This document shows positions 44,409 to 53,846 of a stretch of 64,000 nt of DNA, one piece after another (position 1 is the first letter of the stretch; the number at the start of each line of letters is the position of its first letter). The stretch is taken from the NCBI RefSeq assembly GCF_003865035.1, contig NZ_BHVZ01000014.1, positions 186,001 to 250,000 on the forward strand, in the 5' to 3' direction. The notes below the pieces were generated by a model, which saw nothing but the letters and a program-made list of their open reading frames with translations, did not search any database and had not been told where the DNA came from. Origin of the DNA: Anaerotignum faecicola (GTDB lineage: Bacteria; Bacillota; Clostridia; Lachnospirales; Anaerotignaceae). The position numbers were made by a program, and so were the translations under genes.

Positions 44409-44441
44409 TTTGTATTCAAAAATAATATTGTGAATACATTC
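44409..44441 (-). promoter_or_regulatory. Variant operator sites upstream of lplA
   Basis: The minus strand reads TTTTTGAATACAAAT (44423-44409), and GAATGTATTCACAA lies about a helix turn or two upstream. Both resemble the aco and SDR operator words. Confidence 0.55.
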
Positions 44442-44532
44442 TAACATATAAAAAGACAAAATGGAATAGTGTTTTGCAGATTTTGTCAGATTTGCTGCAG
44501 AATTTTCGGGCGGCACTGCTTTCGCCCATTTT

Positions 44533-46095
44533 TCAGAAGCGCCAGTATATGGTGATGGGAACCTCCCTTGTCCCTGCAATCCGTCTGCCGACAGAAATAG
44601 AATCAATCAAAATTTCGACCATTTCCCTTGTCAGGTGTGTCGGGTTGATGTATTTTTCAATGATGGCGCGGCGGTTATCCCCTGCGGCAATGCGTGCGTC
44701 AAGGTCGATGATTTTCCGCTCTGCGTCCGCAATCAGCCGCTCCTGCTGCTGTAGTTCCGCTGAAAAATGCTTCGATAAATCGAGATATTCCGCTTCGGAG
44801 AGAACACCGCGCACCTTATCCGGATACAGCTCCCGCACTGCTTTATGCGCTTCCTCAATTTTTTTCTCATGGGCGTGGATGCTTTTCTGTAAAGAAGCCC
44901 TCTGCTCCTTTAAATGACTGCAAAAATCAAGCTGCCGTTCCAGCTCCTCCCAATTCAGATAGGCATCGGAAATCGTATGTAATTCCTGCAAAACCATCCG
45001 CTCCAGCCGCTCCACAGAAATAAACGCCCCCCTGCAGCTCTCCTTGGAAATGTGATGATTGGGGCATTGCAGATAATATTTCCCCTTGGTTTTCGAGGAA
45101 CGCAGCGTGTAGCCACATTCCGCACAGCGCGCCTTCCGCGCAAAAAGCCCGATTGTTCCGGATGGAAAGGGCTTTGCCCTTTCGGCAAGCATTTTCTGTA
45201 CGCGCTCCCATAATTCCTGTTCGATAATCGGCTCGTGCGTCCTCTCTGTCCGTATCCATTCCTCCTTGGGGCGCGGCTTGTTTTGCTTGGTTTTGTAGGA
45301 AATACTGCCGTATTTTCCCTGCACCATGTTGCCGATGTAGATTTCATTTGTCAGCATATTGGAGATAGCGAAATATTTCCAGAGCGTACTGCCCTTGCCC
45401 TTCGGCTGCCGATAGCGAATCCCCTGTAAGCGTTTATATTCCGTTGGATTTGGGATTCCTCTTTCGTTGAGCATGCGCGCGATGGCGGTCTTGCCGTAGC
45501 CCTGCGAGAAAAGCGTGAAAACCTCACGCACCACCGCCGCCGCCTCCTCGTCAATCAGCAGATGTCCCCTTCGGTCGGGATTCTTTTTGTAGCCATAGAG
45601 CGCAAAGGAGCCGATGTGAAAGCCGTTTTTTCTGCGGTGCGTCAGCACACTGCGGATATTTTTGGATAGCTCCGCCAGATAATGCTCATCCATAATGCCG
45701 TTGATTTGCCGCAGAAGCAGATTATCCTCGTTTGCGGAATCGGCATTGTCCACCAAACTCAGAAAGCGGATGCCCCATTGCGGAAGCAGGCGGTTGATGT
45801 ATCGTTCCACCACCTCTAATTCCCTGCTGAAACGGGATTGTGTTTTGCAGAGGATGATGTCAAACCTTTTCTCCTCGGCGGCGTGCAGCATGCGCTTGAA
45901 GGCAGGGCGGCTGCGGTCTGCGCCGCTGTAGTCATCATCAATGTAGATTTCGTAGATTTCCCAGCCTTGGGAATGGGCATATTCCGTCAGCAGGGCGCGT
46001 TGGTTTTGTATGCTGTTGCTGTCGTTTTCGGCGGAGCCCTTGCCCTTGTCCTCCTCCGATAGGCGGCAGTAAATGGCGGCTCTTTCCCTTTTCAT
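44533..46095 (-). CDS. Large serine recombinase
   Basis: 520 residues. The resolvase/invertase domain holds the active Ser13 in IYCRLSEED and the arginine motif SRFSR. The recombinase domain follows (YGYKKNPDRRGHLLIDEEAAAVVREVF), then a zinc ribbon (CAECGYTLRS...CPNHHISKESC) and a coiled-coil tail (LKEQRASLQKSIHAHEKKIEEAHK). The layout is that of TnpX/phage-integrase-type enzymes that insert and excise DNA at att sites. It follows a 45-residue frame with which it is translationally close. No matching att ends are visible directly beside it. Confidence 0.92.
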   Translation of the reverse strand: MKRERAAIYCRLSEEDKGKGSAENDSNSIQNQRALLTEYAHSQGWEIYEIYIDDDYSGADRSRPAFKRMLHAAEEKRFDIILCKTQSRFSRELEVVERYINRLLPQWGIRFLSLVDNADSANEDNLLLRQINGIMDEHYLAELSKNIRSVLTHRRKNGFHIGSFALYGYKKNPDRRGHLLIDEEAAAVVREVFTLFSQGYGKTAIARMLNERGIPNPTEYKRLQGIRYRQPKGKGSTLWKYFAISNMLTNEIYIGNMVQGKYGSISYKTKQNKPRPKEEWIRTERTHEPIIEQELWERVQKMLAERAKPFPSGTIGLFARKARCAECGYTLRSSKTKGKYYLQCPNHHISKESCRGAFISVERLERMVLQELHTISDAYLNWEELERQLDFCSHLKEQRASLQKSIHAHEKKIEEAHKAVRELYPDKVRGVLSEAEYLDLSKHFSAELQQQERLIADAERKIIDLDARIAAGDNRRAIIEKYINPTHLTREMVEILIDSISVGRRIAGTREVPITIYWRF

Positions 46096-46096
46096 G

Positions 46097-46234
46097 CTAT
46101 GCGTTTTCCCTCGCGAGGATGGTGCTTGCCCTTTCTGCCTGATTGATGAAAGCTGCCCAGATTCGCGTAACCTCTGCCTGCGTGGTGCGGTCTGTTCCGT
46201 TTTTGAAAATACTGCGGCAAGGTGCTTTTTCCAT
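46097..46234 (-). CDS. Small protein upstream of the serine recombinase
   Basis: 45 residues (MEKAPCRSIFKNGTDRTTQAEVTR...), ATG at 46234 preceded by GAAAGGGGGGATTTTT. The stop TAG is separated by one base from the recombinase ATG, so the two are cotranscribed and coupled. The family is not recognised; it could be a recombination directionality or helper factor. Confidence 0.6.
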   Translation of the reverse strand: MEKAPCRSIFKNGTDRTTQAEVTRIWAAFINQAERASTILARENA

Positions 46235-46367
46235 AAAAATCCCCCCTTTCAGTAGTAGTGTATTCCGGCAAAGGGGCGGATATTTCCGCTTCAGCCGCTT
46301 TTCCTGTTTGGGCGCACCCTTGGTTTTGTCTATTTTTTCCAAAAAGAAAAATTTACCGCATTTTTCC

Positions 46368-46411
46368 TTGCGGAGAAAAAGCAGATATGATACCATGTGA
46401 TTATAATCACA
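46368..46411 (+). promoter_or_regulatory. Promoter with palindrome TGTGATTATAATCACA, copy 1
   Basis: The palindrome (46396-46411) contains the -10 word TATAAT. TTGCGG lies 22 bases upstream (46368-46373). The same arrangement recurs before the TetR gene. A regulator bound here would block the promoter. Confidence 0.7.
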
Positions 46412-46479
46412 AGTGAAATTTTTGCGGATGATATAGGGGCTTTGCCGTAGTCCGCAAAAGCGCATGAAGGAGGGGTAAT

Positions 46480-49400
46480 ATGAATTGGAAGAAATGGATA
46501 AGCATTGCGGCGGCAGTATGCCTTGCGGTAACGGCGGTGCCGATGCGTGCCGTGGCGCAGGAGGAGCTATTGCAGGAGAAAATGCTTGAGGAAATCAAGG
46601 AGGAAATCAAGGAGGAAATCAAGGAGGAACTGAAAGAGGAACCGAAAGAGGAAAAAGAAGAACTGAAAGAGGAAAAAGAAGAAAAAGAAGAAAAAGAGGA
46701 ATTGCAGGAGCAGTCTGACGAGAAAATCGAGCCGCAGGAGGAAAGCAAGAAAGAGCTGCTGAAAGGAATTTCTCTGCTGATGGAAGGAGAAAACAGCACA
46801 GCGGTATCCGGAAATGAAGCTGCGGATTTTGCAGGGGAAGGCACAGAGAAAAACCCTTATGAGATTCGCAATGCGGAGGATTTGAAGCTGCTGGCGAAAA
46901 ACGTAAACAACGGCGAAAAATATGAAGACAAACACTTCCAGCTGACCGCAGATATTGACTTGGAGAACAAAGAATGGACACCCATCGGAACAGAGGATAC
47001 CCTTTTTCAAGGAACCTTTGATGGCGGTAGGCATCAGATTGCCAATCTTAAAATATCCAACGGCGTAGAGTATGCCGGCTTATTCGGCAATGTATGGGGG
47101 GCGACCATCCAGAACTGCAATGTCACAGGGGAAATCAATGGATATAACCATACAGGCGGCATTGTGGGATATGCAAACAATAATACGTATATTTTGAATT
47201 GCTCCTTCCAAGGCAATGTGGAGGGAAATGGTGAGGATAAAGGCGGCATTGTCGGGCATACATCAATAGGCTGTGATGTCAGCGGCTGCTATGTAACAGG
47301 GACAGTGACAGGTGGTAGTGCGGTAGGCGGCATTGCCGGATGGGGCGTTGGCACAATCAAAAACTGCTATGCCTTGGCGGATGTAACAGCAGCAGGATAC
47401 AATGCAGGCGGCATTGCCGGATATTATTGTAGTAATTTTACCATAGAAAACTGCTATTACAGCGGCAGGGTATCCGCAAGTTGGTCTGCAGGCGGCATTG
47501 CCGGAACTGCATTGGGAGGCACAATCCAAAATTGCGTTTCTCTGGCAGAAAGTGTGACAGGCAGTAATGCAAACCGCATTGCAGGGTACAAAAATGGTGG
47601 AACATTAACAGCTAATTACGCTTGGAACGGCACAAAGGTAAATAACGCAACCGTTCCTGCTGAAAACGCAGGAGGGGTAAACGGCGCAGACCTTACCTAT
47701 GCAGGCGGAACACTTTCTCCGCAGTTCTCCGCAATTTTCGGCAATAATTCCGCATGGGAATTCACAGACAACGGCTTGCCGATATTGAAAGACACAGGCG
47801 GCACGCAGTCTGCATATCTTCCGCCTTATCTGACAGGAGAAGGCTTTTACGGAAAAGGCACAGCGGAAAACCCTTATGAGATTCGCAATGTCAATGATTT
47901 GAAGCTGCTGGCGGAAAAGGTAAACAGCGGAACGGACTACGCAGGCAAGTACTTCAAGCAGACCGCAGATATTGACTTGGAGAACGAACCAAATTGGACA
48001 CCCATCGGAAAGTCGAACAATCCTTTTAAAGGAACTTTTGACGGCGATGGGCATCAGATTACCAACCTTAAAATAACAGGAGGGAGTTATGCCGGTTTAT
48101 TCGGCTATACGAAAGGTGCTGTCATCAAAAACTGCAATGTCACAGGGGAAGTCAATGGATCTAACTATTCAGGCGGCATTGTGGGATATGCAAACGATAA
48201 TACGCATATTTTGAATTGCTCCTTCCAAGGCGATGTGGAGGGAACAGGTGCATATGTAGGCGGCATTGTCGGGAATACATCAAGCGGCTGTGAAGTCAGC
48301 GGCTGCTTTGTAACAGGAAAGGTGGAAGGCTCGGAAAGTGTAGGCGGCATTGCAGGATGGGGTGCTGGTAAAATCAAAAACTGCTATGCCTTGGCAGATG
48401 TAACAGCAGCAGGAGACAGTGCAGGCGGCATTGCAGGATACGCTTTCGATGTTACCATAACCATAGAAAACTGCTATTACAGCGGCAATGTATCCGCAAA
48501 AAATTATAATTATGCAGGCGGCATTGCAGGAACTGCATTGGGAGGCACAATCCAAAATTGCGTTTCTCTGGCAGAAAGCGTGACAGGTGGCGACCTTGTA
48601 AACCGTATTGTAGGGTATGTGGGTTCTAATGCGAATGTAACTTTAACAAACAACTACAGCTACAACAGAACCAAGCTTGTGATTAACGGCAAACCAGCCT
48701 ATCCGACAGGCGGTGCAGAGAACAACGTAAATGGTGCGGATGTTTATATTTCCAATGGTAGGGTTATGAAGGATGTGCCAAACCAAACTTTGTTTGATTG
48801 GGCGGCAAATGGCTTTACCGAGGAAAACGGCTGGTCAATCCCGACCAAAGCAGGCAAGCTCCCCTCTTTGCGTGAGGGTGAATATCCCGCCCTGCCCGAC
48901 CGGCCCGAAGAGCCTGTGCCGACGAAAAAGCGCAGTGGCGGCGGCGGTACAGCACCCCAGACCTATACCGCGCAGTTCGATACAAACGGCGGCAGTGCGG
49001 TCGATAAGGTAAAAACGGATAAAAACGGCAAAATCGAAAGACCTGCCGACCCGACAAAAGAGGGCTACATTTTCGTCGGCTGGTATAGCGACAGCAAGCT
49101 GACCAAGCCCTTTGATTTCAGCGCAGAGCTGACCGCGAATAGCACGCTTTACGCAAAATGGAAAGAAAATAACGAAATTATCCTCACGATTGGCAGTCAG
49201 AAGATTTCTGTTTTCGGCAGAGAAATCCAAAATGACGTTGCCCCGAAAATCGTGAACGATAGAACCATGCTCCCGATTCGTATTGTGGCGGAAAGCCTTG
49301 GCGGAACTGTAACATGGAACGGCGAGCTGCAGCGCGTCACCATTCAGAAGGGCGCAGATGTCATTCTCATTACCATCGGCGCGGATACGGCGTATGTCAA

Positions 49401-49539
49401 TGGCACGGCTGTGAAGCTGGATGCCGCGGCATTCGTGGAAAACGGCAGAACCTATCTGCCCCTGCGGTTCGTTTCCGAAACCCTTGGCGCACAGGTGGCA
49501 TGGAATGAAGCCGAAAAAACAGTAACCATTACAAAATAA
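46480..49539 (+). CDS. Secreted GLUG-repeat surface protein with copper-amine-oxidase-N domain
   Basis: 1019 residues: signal peptide 1-27 (ending AVAQ), a charged Glu/Lys repeat region (28-95, coiled-coil or rod-like), then two tandem units of about 320 residues. Each unit starts NPYEIRN-x-x-DLKLLA and is filled with GLUG motifs (GGIVGYA, GGIAGWG, NCYALADVTA). An InlB/Listeria-Bacteroides repeat follows (FDTNGGSAVDKV...GYIFVGWY), then a C-terminal copper-amine-oxidase N-domain (MLPIRIVAESLGG, YLPLRFVSETLGA) like that of the protein at 24580. It probably acts in adhesion. The promoter palindrome it shares with the TetR gene suggests common control. Confidence 0.88.
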   Translation: MNWKKWISIAAAVCLAVTAVPMRAVAQEELLQEKMLEEIKEEIKEEIKEELKEEPKEEKEELKEEKEEKEEKEELQEQSDEKIEPQEESKKELLKGISLLMEGENSTAVSGNEAADFAGEGTEKNPYEIRNAEDLKLLAKNVNNGEKYEDKHFQLTADIDLENKEWTPIGTEDTLFQGTFDGGRHQIANLKISNGVEYAGLFGNVWGATIQNCNVTGEINGYNHTGGIVGYANNNTYILNCSFQGNVEGNGEDKGGIVGHTSIGCDVSGCYVTGTVTGGSAVGGIAGWGVGTIKNCYALADVTAAGYNAGGIAGYYCSNFTIENCYYSGRVSASWSAGGIAGTALGGTIQNCVSLAESVTGSNANRIAGYKNGGTLTANYAWNGTKVNNATVPAENAGGVNGADLTYAGGTLSPQFSAIFGNNSAWEFTDNGLPILKDTGGTQSAYLPPYLTGEGFYGKGTAENPYEIRNVNDLKLLAEKVNSGTDYAGKYFKQTADIDLENEPNWTPIGKSNNPFKGTFDGDGHQITNLKITGGSYAGLFGYTKGAVIKNCNVTGEVNGSNYSGGIVGYANDNTHILNCSFQGDVEGTGAYVGGIVGNTSSGCEVSGCFVTGKVEGSESVGGIAGWGAGKIKNCYALADVTAAGDSAGGIAGYAFDVTITIENCYYSGNVSAKNYNYAGGIAGTALGGTIQNCVSLAESVTGGDLVNRIVGYVGSNANVTLTNNYSYNRTKLVINGKPAYPTGGAENNVNGADVYISNGRVMKDVPNQTLFDWAANGFTEENGWSIPTKAGKLPSLREGEYPALPDRPEEPVPTKKRSGGGGTAPQTYTAQFDTNGGSAVDKVKTDKNGKIERPADPTKEGYIFVGWYSDSKLTKPFDFSAELTANSTLYAKWKENNEIILTIGSQKISVFGREIQNDVAPKIVNDRTMLPIRIVAESLGGTVTWNGELQRVTIQKGADVILITIGADTAYVNGTAVKLDAAAFVENGRTYLPLRFVSETLGAQVAWNEAEKTVTITK

Positions 49540-49550
49540 AATTTTGACAG

Positions 49551-49586
49551 ATACCCTCTTTGCCAAACAGCAGGGAGGGTATTTTG
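49551..49586 (+). terminator. Terminator of the GLUG surface gene
   Basis: ATACCCTC pairs with GAGGGTAT, nearly identical to the hairpin at 24410-24447. Confidence 0.85.
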
Positions 49587-49620
49587 CTTTTCCAAAAAGC
49601 GTATTTCGGCGCGTTTGCCC

Positions 49621-49664
49621 TTGCGGCGGAGTGAAATAGATGATAAAATGTGATTATAATCACA
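49621..49664 (+). promoter_or_regulatory. Promoter with palindrome TGTGATTATAATCACA, copy 2
   Basis: Identical palindrome (49649-49664) with TTGCGG (49621-49626) at the same 22-base distance as in copy 1. Confidence 0.7.
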
Positions 49665-49684
49665 GGTAAAACGGAAAGAGGGGT

Positions 49685-50389
49685 ATGATTTTGTCTCCAA
49701 GAGGAAAACAAACGAATGGCTTGCTTACGCAACAGAAAATGCTGCGTGCGGCAGTAGCACTGTTTCTGGAAAGCGGCTACGAAAAAACCACAACGGCAAA
49801 AATTGCAAAGGCGGCAGGCATGACACAAAGCTCTTTCTTTCGGGCATTTGCGAGCAAGGAGGCACTGCTGCTGGAGCTGGTGCGGCGGATGTTCGGGGGA
49901 CAGTTTGCCTTGGCGGAGCAGCATAGCGGCATCGAGGACCCGGTGCTTCTCTATGCGGTGGAAACATCGTTGCAGCTGCATATTGCGGAGCTGACAGAAC
50001 CGCTGCGTGAGCTGTATGTGGTGGGGTATTCCCTGCCGACCACCTCGGCGTATATCTATCAGAGCATGGCAGGGCGGCTGCAGTCCATTTTCGGGAAATA
50101 TATGCCCGATTTGGAATTGAAGGATTTCTACGAAATGGAAATTGCATCGGCAAGCATCATGCGGGGTTTCATGGCAATGCCGTGCGATGTTTATTTTACC
50201 ATGGAAGCGAAAATTTCTCGCTTTCTGGAATGTTCGCTCAAGCTGTATGATGTGCCGCAGGAGCAGAGAAAGGGCGTAATTGCGGCGGTGATGCAAATGG
50301 ATTTGCGGCGCATGGCAGAGGAAATTATTCAGAAGACAGTGGCACAGGCGGAGGAAGGCTTTGCGGCACTGCCTGCCCTCAAAAAATAA
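49685..50389 (+). CDS. TetR-family regulator
   Basis: 234 residues; residues about 15-60 form the TetR helix-turn-helix (ALFLESGYEKTTTAKIAKAAGMTQSSFFRAFASKEALL), the rest is a helical ligand domain of unknown specificity. The GAGGGG is too close to the ATG at 49685; a TTG six bases later would be better spaced, so the start is uncertain by two codons. The promoter palindrome is shared with the GLUG surface gene, so this protein may repress both itself and that gene. Confidence 0.85.
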   Translation: MILSPRGKQTNGLLTQQKMLRAAVALFLESGYEKTTTAKIAKAAGMTQSSFFRAFASKEALLLELVRRMFGGQFALAEQHSGIEDPVLLYAVETSLQLHIAELTEPLRELYVVGYSLPTTSAYIYQSMAGRLQSIFGKYMPDLELKDFYEMEIASASIMRGFMAMPCDVYFTMEAKISRFLECSLKLYDVPQEQRKGVIAAVMQMDLRRMAEEIIQKTVAQAEEGFAALPALKK

Positions 50390-50400
50390 GAGGAAATGCA

Positions 50401-50435
50401 AAAGAGGTCTGTATCCTTTGGTACAGACCTCTTTT
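50401..50435. terminator. Bidirectional terminator between tetR and panD
   Basis: AAAGAGGTCTGTA pairs with TACAGACCTCTTT; T runs on both strands serve the two convergent genes. Confidence 0.85.
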
Positions 50436-50447
50436 CGCTTATCGGGA

Positions 50448-50837
50448 TTACATATCCTCCAAGCGTCCGTGCTTTTCATATCTGGAAACACGGCTGATTT
50501 TATTTTCCTCATCCACGAAAACAACCTTCGGCGGATTCACAGCCGCCTCCTCAGGTGTCATCTGGCAATAGCACATCAGAATGATTTTATCACCCTTTTG
50601 CACACAGCGCGCCGCCGCACCGTTCAGACAAATCATGCCGCTGCCTGCTTCGCCTGCGATGGTGTAGGTTTCAAAGCGTTCTCCGTTGTTGATATCTACA
50701 ATCTGCACCTTTTCATATTCCAGAATCCCTGCCGCGGCAAGCAAATCGGAATCAACGGTAATGCTGCCAACATAATCCAATTCTGCCTGTACGACAGTCG
50801 CTCTGTGAATTTTTCCCTTTAACATATTCAAATACAT
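50448..50837 (-). CDS. panD: Aspartate 1-decarboxylase
   Basis: 129 residues with the self-cleavage site Gly24-Ser25 (DYVGSITVD), which yields the pyruvoyl group, and the conserved NGAAAR and DKIILMCYC segments. It makes beta-alanine for pantothenate. Last gene of panG-panB-panC-panD. AAGGAGAAAACGAT precedes the ATG. Confidence 0.95.
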   Translation of the reverse strand: MYLNMLKGKIHRATVVQAELDYVGSITVDSDLLAAAGILEYEKVQIVDINNGERFETYTIAGEAGSGMICLNGAAARCVQKGDKIILMCYCQMTPEEAAVNPPKVVFVDEENKISRVSRYEKHGRLEDM

Positions 50838-50849
50838 ATCGTTTTCTCC

Positions 50850-51695
50850 TTACCCTTCGTAAATAAAGTTATCAATCAATCTGGTTTTGCCGATATAAAC
50901 CGCCATGGCAACCAATACGGGCGGCTGCATTTTGCTGACAGGCTCAACGGAAACGGCATCCACTGCTTTTACATAATCAATGCGTGCCAGAGGCTCTTTT
51001 TCAATCAATTCCTTCATAGCTGTTGTGATGGCATCTGCGGATGCTTCGCCATCTGCTGCCAGCTTCTGCCCCAGCTTCACTGCCTGACTCAGCACCAGAG
51101 CGGCCTTGCGTTCTTCTGCATTCAGGTATGTATTTCTGGAGCTTTTTGCCAGACCGTCTGCTTCACGCACAATAGGGCAGCCGATGATTTCAATATCAAA
51201 ATTCAAATCACGCACCATGCGGCGGATAACGGAAAGCTGCTGTGCATCCTTCTGCCCGAAATAAGCACGGTCGGGTGCTACGATGTGGAACAGCTTGGAA
51301 ACAACGGTGCAAACGCCACGGAAGTGAATGGGTCTGCTCTTGCCGCAAAGCTCGCCTGTCAGTCCGCTCATATCCACAAAGGTACACGCATCCTCTGCGT
51401 ACATTTCGGAGGGTTCGGGGTTAAAAAGAAGCGCAGCGCCTGCGTTTTCGCAAAGTGTGGCATCGCGTTCCAAATCTCTGGGGTAGCTTGCCAGATCCTC
51501 TGTAGGCCCGAACTGTGTGGGGTTTACAAAGTCACTTACAACAACTCTGTCATTTTCCTTTACCGCTCTGTCGATCAAGCTCTTGTGTCCTTCGTGAAGA
51601 AAGCCCATTGTGGGAACTAATCCAACGGAAAGCCCCTCGGCTCTCCATGCCTTCACTGCTGCTCTGACTTCTGAGATAGTTTTTACGATTTTCAT
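50850..51695 (-). CDS. panC: Pantothenate synthetase
   Basis: 281 residues with PTMGFLHEGHKSLID (HxGH nucleotide motif) and the pantoate/beta-alanine site region. It joins pantoate and beta-alanine with ATP. Its 3' end is duplicated as a fragment at 31493-31583. The gene is 12 bases from panD and 14 from panB. Confidence 0.95.
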   Translation of the reverse strand: MKIVKTISEVRAAVKAWRAEGLSVGLVPTMGFLHEGHKSLIDRAVKENDRVVVSDFVNPTQFGPTEDLASYPRDLERDATLCENAGAALLFNPEPSEMYAEDACTFVDMSGLTGELCGKSRPIHFRGVCTVVSKLFHIVAPDRAYFGQKDAQQLSVIRRMVRDLNFDIEIIGCPIVREADGLAKSSRNTYLNAEERKAALVLSQAVKLGQKLAADGEASADAITTAMKELIEKEPLARIDYVKAVDAVSVEPVSKMQPPVLVAMAVYIGKTRLIDNFIYEG

Positions 51696-51709
51696 GGTTT
51701 GCCTCCGTA

Positions 51710-52537
51710 TTAGTACAATTTATTGATAATGTCATCTGCGATTTTAAAGGTATGCTCTGCGGCAGGGAAGGTGCCTTCCTTAACCTCTTTGATATAATCC
51801 GTAAAGCCCTGCTTCATCACTTCGCCTGCGTTTGCAAAATGCTTTACAAATTTCGGCTTAAAATCGGAGAAAAGCGCAAGCATATCCTGATAAACCAAAA
51901 CCTGACCATCGCAGTCCGCACCTGCGCCAATGCCGATGGTAGGGATGGAAACGCTTTCTGTAATCAGCTTTGCCAGCTTTGCGGGGATACATTCCAGAAC
52001 GATGGCAAATGCGCCTGCTGCCTCAACTGCCTTTGCTTCTTCAATCAATCTGCGTGCATCTGCCTCGCTCTTACCCTGCACCTTAAAGCCGCCGAAGGCA
52101 TTGACAGACTGGGGGGTCAGCCCGATGTGTGCCACAACGGGGATAGATGCCTCTGTGATTGCTTTAATCTGGGGACAAACAGACGCGCCGCCCTCCAGCT
52201 TGACAGCCTGACATCTGCCTTCCTTCATCAGTCTGCCTGCATTCACAACGGCATCATAAACGGAGGTCTGGTAGCTCATAAAGGGCATATCGCCGACAAC
52301 GAGTGCATTTTTTGCACCTCTGGTAACAGCGGCGGTGTGGTGAATCATATCCTCCATGGTAACGGAGATGGTATCCTCATAGCCGAGCATAACCATGCCC
52401 AAAGAGTCGCCAACCAAAATGGTATTTACGCCACATTCATCCACTAGCTTTGCTGTGGAATAATCATAAGCGGTCAGCATAGTGATTTTGTCTCCGTCCA
52501 ATTTTTGCTGCTGCAGGGTAGCTACTGTGTTTTTCAT
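51710..52537 (-). CDS. panB: Ketopantoate hydroxymethyltransferase
   Basis: 275 residues from the ATG at 52537 (GGAAAAGGAGTTGGAACA); longer frames run into panG. Motifs: [33 protein letters not shown] and [14 protein letters not shown]. It transfers a hydroxymethyl group from methylene-THF to 2-ketoisovalerate. The start overlaps the panG stop (ATGA). Confidence 0.95.
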   Translation of the reverse strand: MKNTVATLQQQKLDGDKITMLTAYDYSTAKLVDECGVNTILVGDSLGMVMLGYEDTISVTMEDMIHHTAAVTRGAKNALVVGDMPFMSYQTSVYDAVVNAGRLMKEGRCQAVKLEGGASVCPQIKAITEASIPVVAHIGLTPQSVNAFGGFKVQGKSEADARRLIEEAKAVEAAGAFAIVLECIPAKLAKLITESVSIPTIGIGAGADCDGQVLVYQDMLALFSDFKPKFVKHFANAGEVMKQGFTDYIKEVKEGTFPAAEHTFKIADDIINKLY

Positions 52538-53403
52538 TGTTCCAACTCCTTTTCCAAATGCTTGTAATCCTTCTGCGGGTGCTTTTGCTGAGCAATTCTG
52601 ATAAGCTGTTTGGAAAGGGCGGTGTAGGCTGTCAGAATATCCTGACCTACAGTGCTTTCCACTGCAAATTTCCGTATCTCCTGCAAATGCTTCGATACGG
52701 TTTGGGCATCTCCACGCTCGATGGGACCTGTAAGTGCATTTACCGCACCCTTTTCTGCCACGCTCTGCGCATTTCCCAGAAGAAGGGGAGATAAAGCCTC
52801 TGCTGCTGCCGCTTCGGAAAAGCCGCATTTGACAAGCAGGGCGGTGCCCATATCTGCCAGTGCGACAATCTGGTTGCTGACCATAACTGCGGCTGCATGG
52901 TAGAGGGCTTTGCTGTCGGGCGAAATGGCAACTACGGTGTTTCCCATTTCGCTGAACAGTGCTTTTAGCTCCGCAAGATGTGCGTCACTTCCTTCGATGG
53001 TAAAGCACGCCTTCCCCAAATCCAGATAGGAGGTAGCTTTGCTGCTGATTGCATACAGGGGATGAATTGAATACCGATAGGCTCCTCTGTTTTCTGCATC
53101 AAAAAAAACGGTCGATGGAATCGAACCGCTGCAATGACATATATTTTTATTTTTGATAGGCAGATTACGCATGTCATCCCATATCTCACCGATTGCGCCA
53201 TCCGGCACAGTGAGAAAAAGGGTATCACTGTCTTTCGTAATTTCTTCTATACTTGTATAGTATCTGCTCTGTGTAAATTCTGCGGCCTCCTTTGCGGAGG
53301 CGGGTGTGCGGCTGTAATAACCGCTGATTTCGATGCCGTGCATCGCAAGATATTTACCCAGTGTGAAGCCGACCTTTCCGGCTCCGATAAAACCTGCTCT
53401 CAT
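52534..53403 (-). CDS. panG: DUF2520 ketopantoate reductase, PanG type
   Basis: 289 residues from the ATG at 53403 (GGAAGGTGATAGGT); a GTG nine bases upstream overlaps the ribosome site. N-terminal Rossmann fold [17 protein letters not shown] and a DUF2520 C-terminal domain ([30 protein letters not shown]). This is the family of PanG, which replaces PanE in some bacteria. No panE is seen and the gene opens the pan operon, so it very probably makes pantoate. Confidence 0.85.
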   Translation of the reverse strand: MRAGFIGAGKVGFTLGKYLAMHGIEISGYYSRTPASAKEAAEFTQSRYYTSIEEITKDSDTLFLTVPDGAIGEIWDDMRNLPIKNKNICHCSGSIPSTVFFDAENRGAYRYSIHPLYAISSKATSYLDLGKACFTIEGSDAHLAELKALFSEMGNTVVAISPDSKALYHAAAVMVSNQIVALADMGTALLVKCGFSEAAAAEALSPLLLGNAQSVAEKGAVNALTGPIERGDAQTVSKHLQEIRKFAVESTVGQDILTAYTALSKQLIRIAQQKHPQKDYKHLEKELEQ

Positions 53404-53846
53404 ACCTATCACCTTCCTTCACAAAGAAGTGATAAGACAAGATACATCTGCTGCCATTTGTGCCGTTCCGAGGATACAGCCATCCGGCGAATCAAAAAAA
53501 TAAAATATATAAAATTTGCAGTATAGCTTCTTTCAGAATGCCATCCGTCAGTTAATATAGCACATTTATCCCGATTTGTATAGAGGAAATTGTGAAAGAG
53601 TATCAAAAGCCTTTAAAGCGAAAGGGATTGGCTTTGTTTCCGAAGGAAAAAGGAAAAACGGCTCGTATTCGGAGGGAGGCTTCGGAAGAAAACGAACCGT
53701 TTTTTGGAGAATTTTCATTGGAAAGGAAAATAGAATTTCAGCGTTTTTGCGGATAGCACCAAAACAAGCAACGGTAAAAAACCATTCCTTGTTTTGCATG
53801 TGAAAAATATGAGATAAGAGTTATTTTTAGGGTACCATTCTGTGTG
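53404..53846. other. Upstream region of the pan operon and gap
   Basis: No supported gene. AT-rich words near 53500-53570 could hold the pan promoter. Two hairpins, AAAAACGGCTCG with CGAACCGTTTTTT (53654-53706) and CAAAACAAG with CTTGTTTTG (53760-53799), look like terminators of lost or neighbouring genes. Confidence 0.45.

Noticed and set aside
46570..46760. GAGGAAATCAAG-type repeats as a CRISPR or mobile repeat
   Set aside because: They are in frame and encode the Glu/Lys stalk of the surface protein.
53576..53803. 75-codon plus-strand frame
   Set aside because: No ribosome site, no recognisable features, and it runs through two terminator-like hairpins.
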